Shown: positions 63,150-64,000 of the stretch, in pieces | Numbering within the stretch: the stretch's first letter is position 1 | How the letters are laid out: every line of letters starts with the position of its first letter | Assembly: GCA_050633885.1 (NCBI GenBank) | Contig: JBOEHK010000002.1 | Location: 310,001 to 374,000, forward strand | Length of the DNA: 64,000 nt | Origin: JAWSVE01 sp050633885 | GTDB taxonomy: Bacteria > Pseudomonadota > Gammaproteobacteria > Pseudomonadales > Cellvibrionaceae | Direction: 5' to 3' | Program-made: the position numbers and the translations under genes | Notes under the pieces: model-generated | The model's database searches: none | What the model was told of the DNA's origin: nothing | What the model saw: only the letters and a program-made list of their open reading frames with translations

Positions 63150-63977
63150 GTGAATATCTCAGCAATTTTTGTTTATGTCGCGCTAATCTTAATAGTGATT
63201 GGTGTGGGTTTTTATCTGTTTGTTTGGCCTAAGTTGTCAAAAAATATTATTCGGGAAAAAAAATTTGATACCGCATGGGATGAAATATTACACAAGAGAC
63301 TGCCTATTTATCACAAACTATTGAAAAAGCAAAAGCAACATTTGCAAGACTTAATGAAAGTCTTTTTGCATCAAAAAGATTTTATTGGGTGTGCTGGTCA
63401 AGACATTACAGAAGAGATAAAAGTCGTTATTGCCGCACAAGCGTGCTTGTTATTGCTAAATCGAACCACGTCAGAATATCAAGACCTCACCACAATTTAT
63501 GTTTATCCCACTTCGTTTAAAGCAACGAGAGAAGTGCGGGATGAGTTGGGTTTGGTCTCAACAGAATCGAATCATTTGCTAGGTGAGTCATGGAGTACAG
63601 GAAAAGTGATATTGGCTTGGGATAACGTTGAAAAAGGTATTCGTAACTTTACGGATGGACACAACGTAGTGATACACGAGTTTGCGCATCAGCTAGATCA
63701 AGAATCTGGCACCACAAATGGAGCGCCAATTTTAAGTACACGAGCAGCCTATAAAAGTTGGGCTTATGTGTTCGGCAAAGAATTTGAAATACTGCAAAAG
63801 AATAAATACAAAAATAATAATGTTATCAACGAATACGGCGCAACAAATCCTGCCGAGTTTTTTGCTGTAGCCTCAGAAACATTTTTTGAAGAACCGCATA
63901 AACTGTATAAAAACCACAAAGCATTATTTGAAGAGCTGCAAGCCTACTATCAGTTAGATCCAAGGGATTGGACATAA
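63150..63977 (+). CDS. mtfA: M90 zinc peptidase MtfA
   Basis: 275 residues. N-terminal membrane helix (IFVYVALILIVIGVGFYLFV), then the MtfA metallopeptidase domain with zinc motif VVIHEFAHQLDQESG and downstream NPAEFFAVASETFFEEP. E. coli MtfA is a cytoplasmic aminopeptidase that titrates Mlc; the N-terminal helix here suggests membrane association. GTG start with GAGAG upstream. Confidence 0.9.
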   Translation: MNISAIFVYVALILIVIGVGFYLFVWPKLSKNIIREKKFDTAWDEILHKRLPIYHKLLKKQKQHLQDLMKVFLHQKDFIGCAGQDITEEIKVVIAAQACLLLLNRTTSEYQDLTTIYVYPTSFKATREVRDELGLVSTESNHLLGESWSTGKVILAWDNVEKGIRNFTDGHNVVIHEFAHQLDQESGTTNGAPILSTRAAYKSWAYVFGKEFEILQKNKYKNNNVINEYGATNPAEFFAVASETFFEEPHKLYKNHKALFEELQAYYQLDPRDWT

Positions 63978-64000
63978 ACGATTATTGATCCTAGCGCAGC

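Overview
The window looks like a chromosomal segment of a free-living, probably marine gammaproteobacterium with moderate-to-low GC. The evidence is the gene order rnr-rlmB-rpsF-rpsR-membrane protein-rplI-dnaB, the dusC-yceH-mtfA group, a Bcr/CflA exporter, and a 'proteobacterial dedicated sortase' two-component system of the type found mostly in marine species. No insertion sequence, prophage, CRISPR array, tRNA or rRNA gene was seen. I cannot name a genus from the sequence.

Layout. 0.2-4 kb (minus strand): an OmpA-like protein, response regulator and sensor kinase of the PdsO/PdsR/PdsS type; the sortase and its target are not in the window and may lie beyond the left edge. 4.3-12 kb: accessory genes (secreted protein, S41 peptidase lipoprotein, SDR and aldo/keto reductases, a DUF5062-like small protein, a DUF1996 lipoprotein with a tandem-repeat linker, a cupin gene broken by an in-frame stop). 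12.5-15.8 kb: a two-gene ovothiol operon (ovoA plus PLP enzyme ovoB). 16-19.5 kb: MFS exporter, DUF3300 protein and outer-membrane beta-barrel.

19.6-30.1 kb is the main highlight: a single minus-strand operon for an ABC importer, two DUF1989 proteins, a biotin-dependent carboxylase of the urea carboxylase type, and allophanate hydrolase. It is headed by a clearly recognisable guanidine-I (ykkC) riboswitch. The operon would historically be called urea degradation; the riboswitch and the DUF1989 pair argue that it imports guanidine, carboxylates it, deiminates carboxyguanidine to allophanate and releases ammonia and CO2.

30.7-36.9 kb: alkaline phosphatase, small secreted and membrane proteins, an EEP-family nuclease/phosphatase and a secreted endonuclease I with two PPC domains. 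37.3-46.7 kb: core housekeeping genes (rnr, rlmB, rpsF, rpsR, rplI, dnaB, panC, panD). 46.9-53.9 kb: acs, a DMT transporter, and a GntR(YtrA-type)/ABC operon containing an unlisted 51-residue membrane protein, an unknown gene and an Smr-domain protein. 53.9-64 kb: a GH114-like lipoprotein, DUF4332, an Msc-like TM-helix-repeat protein, DUF3014, an aspartoacylase-like metalloenzyme, NADAR, DusC, YceH and MtfA.

Most of the window is ordinary chromosome. The parts most worth a second look are the guanidine operon, the ovothiol pair, the orphan half of the sortase system, the interrupted cupin gene, and a few RNA or DNA structures in intergenic regions that I cannot assign to a known class.
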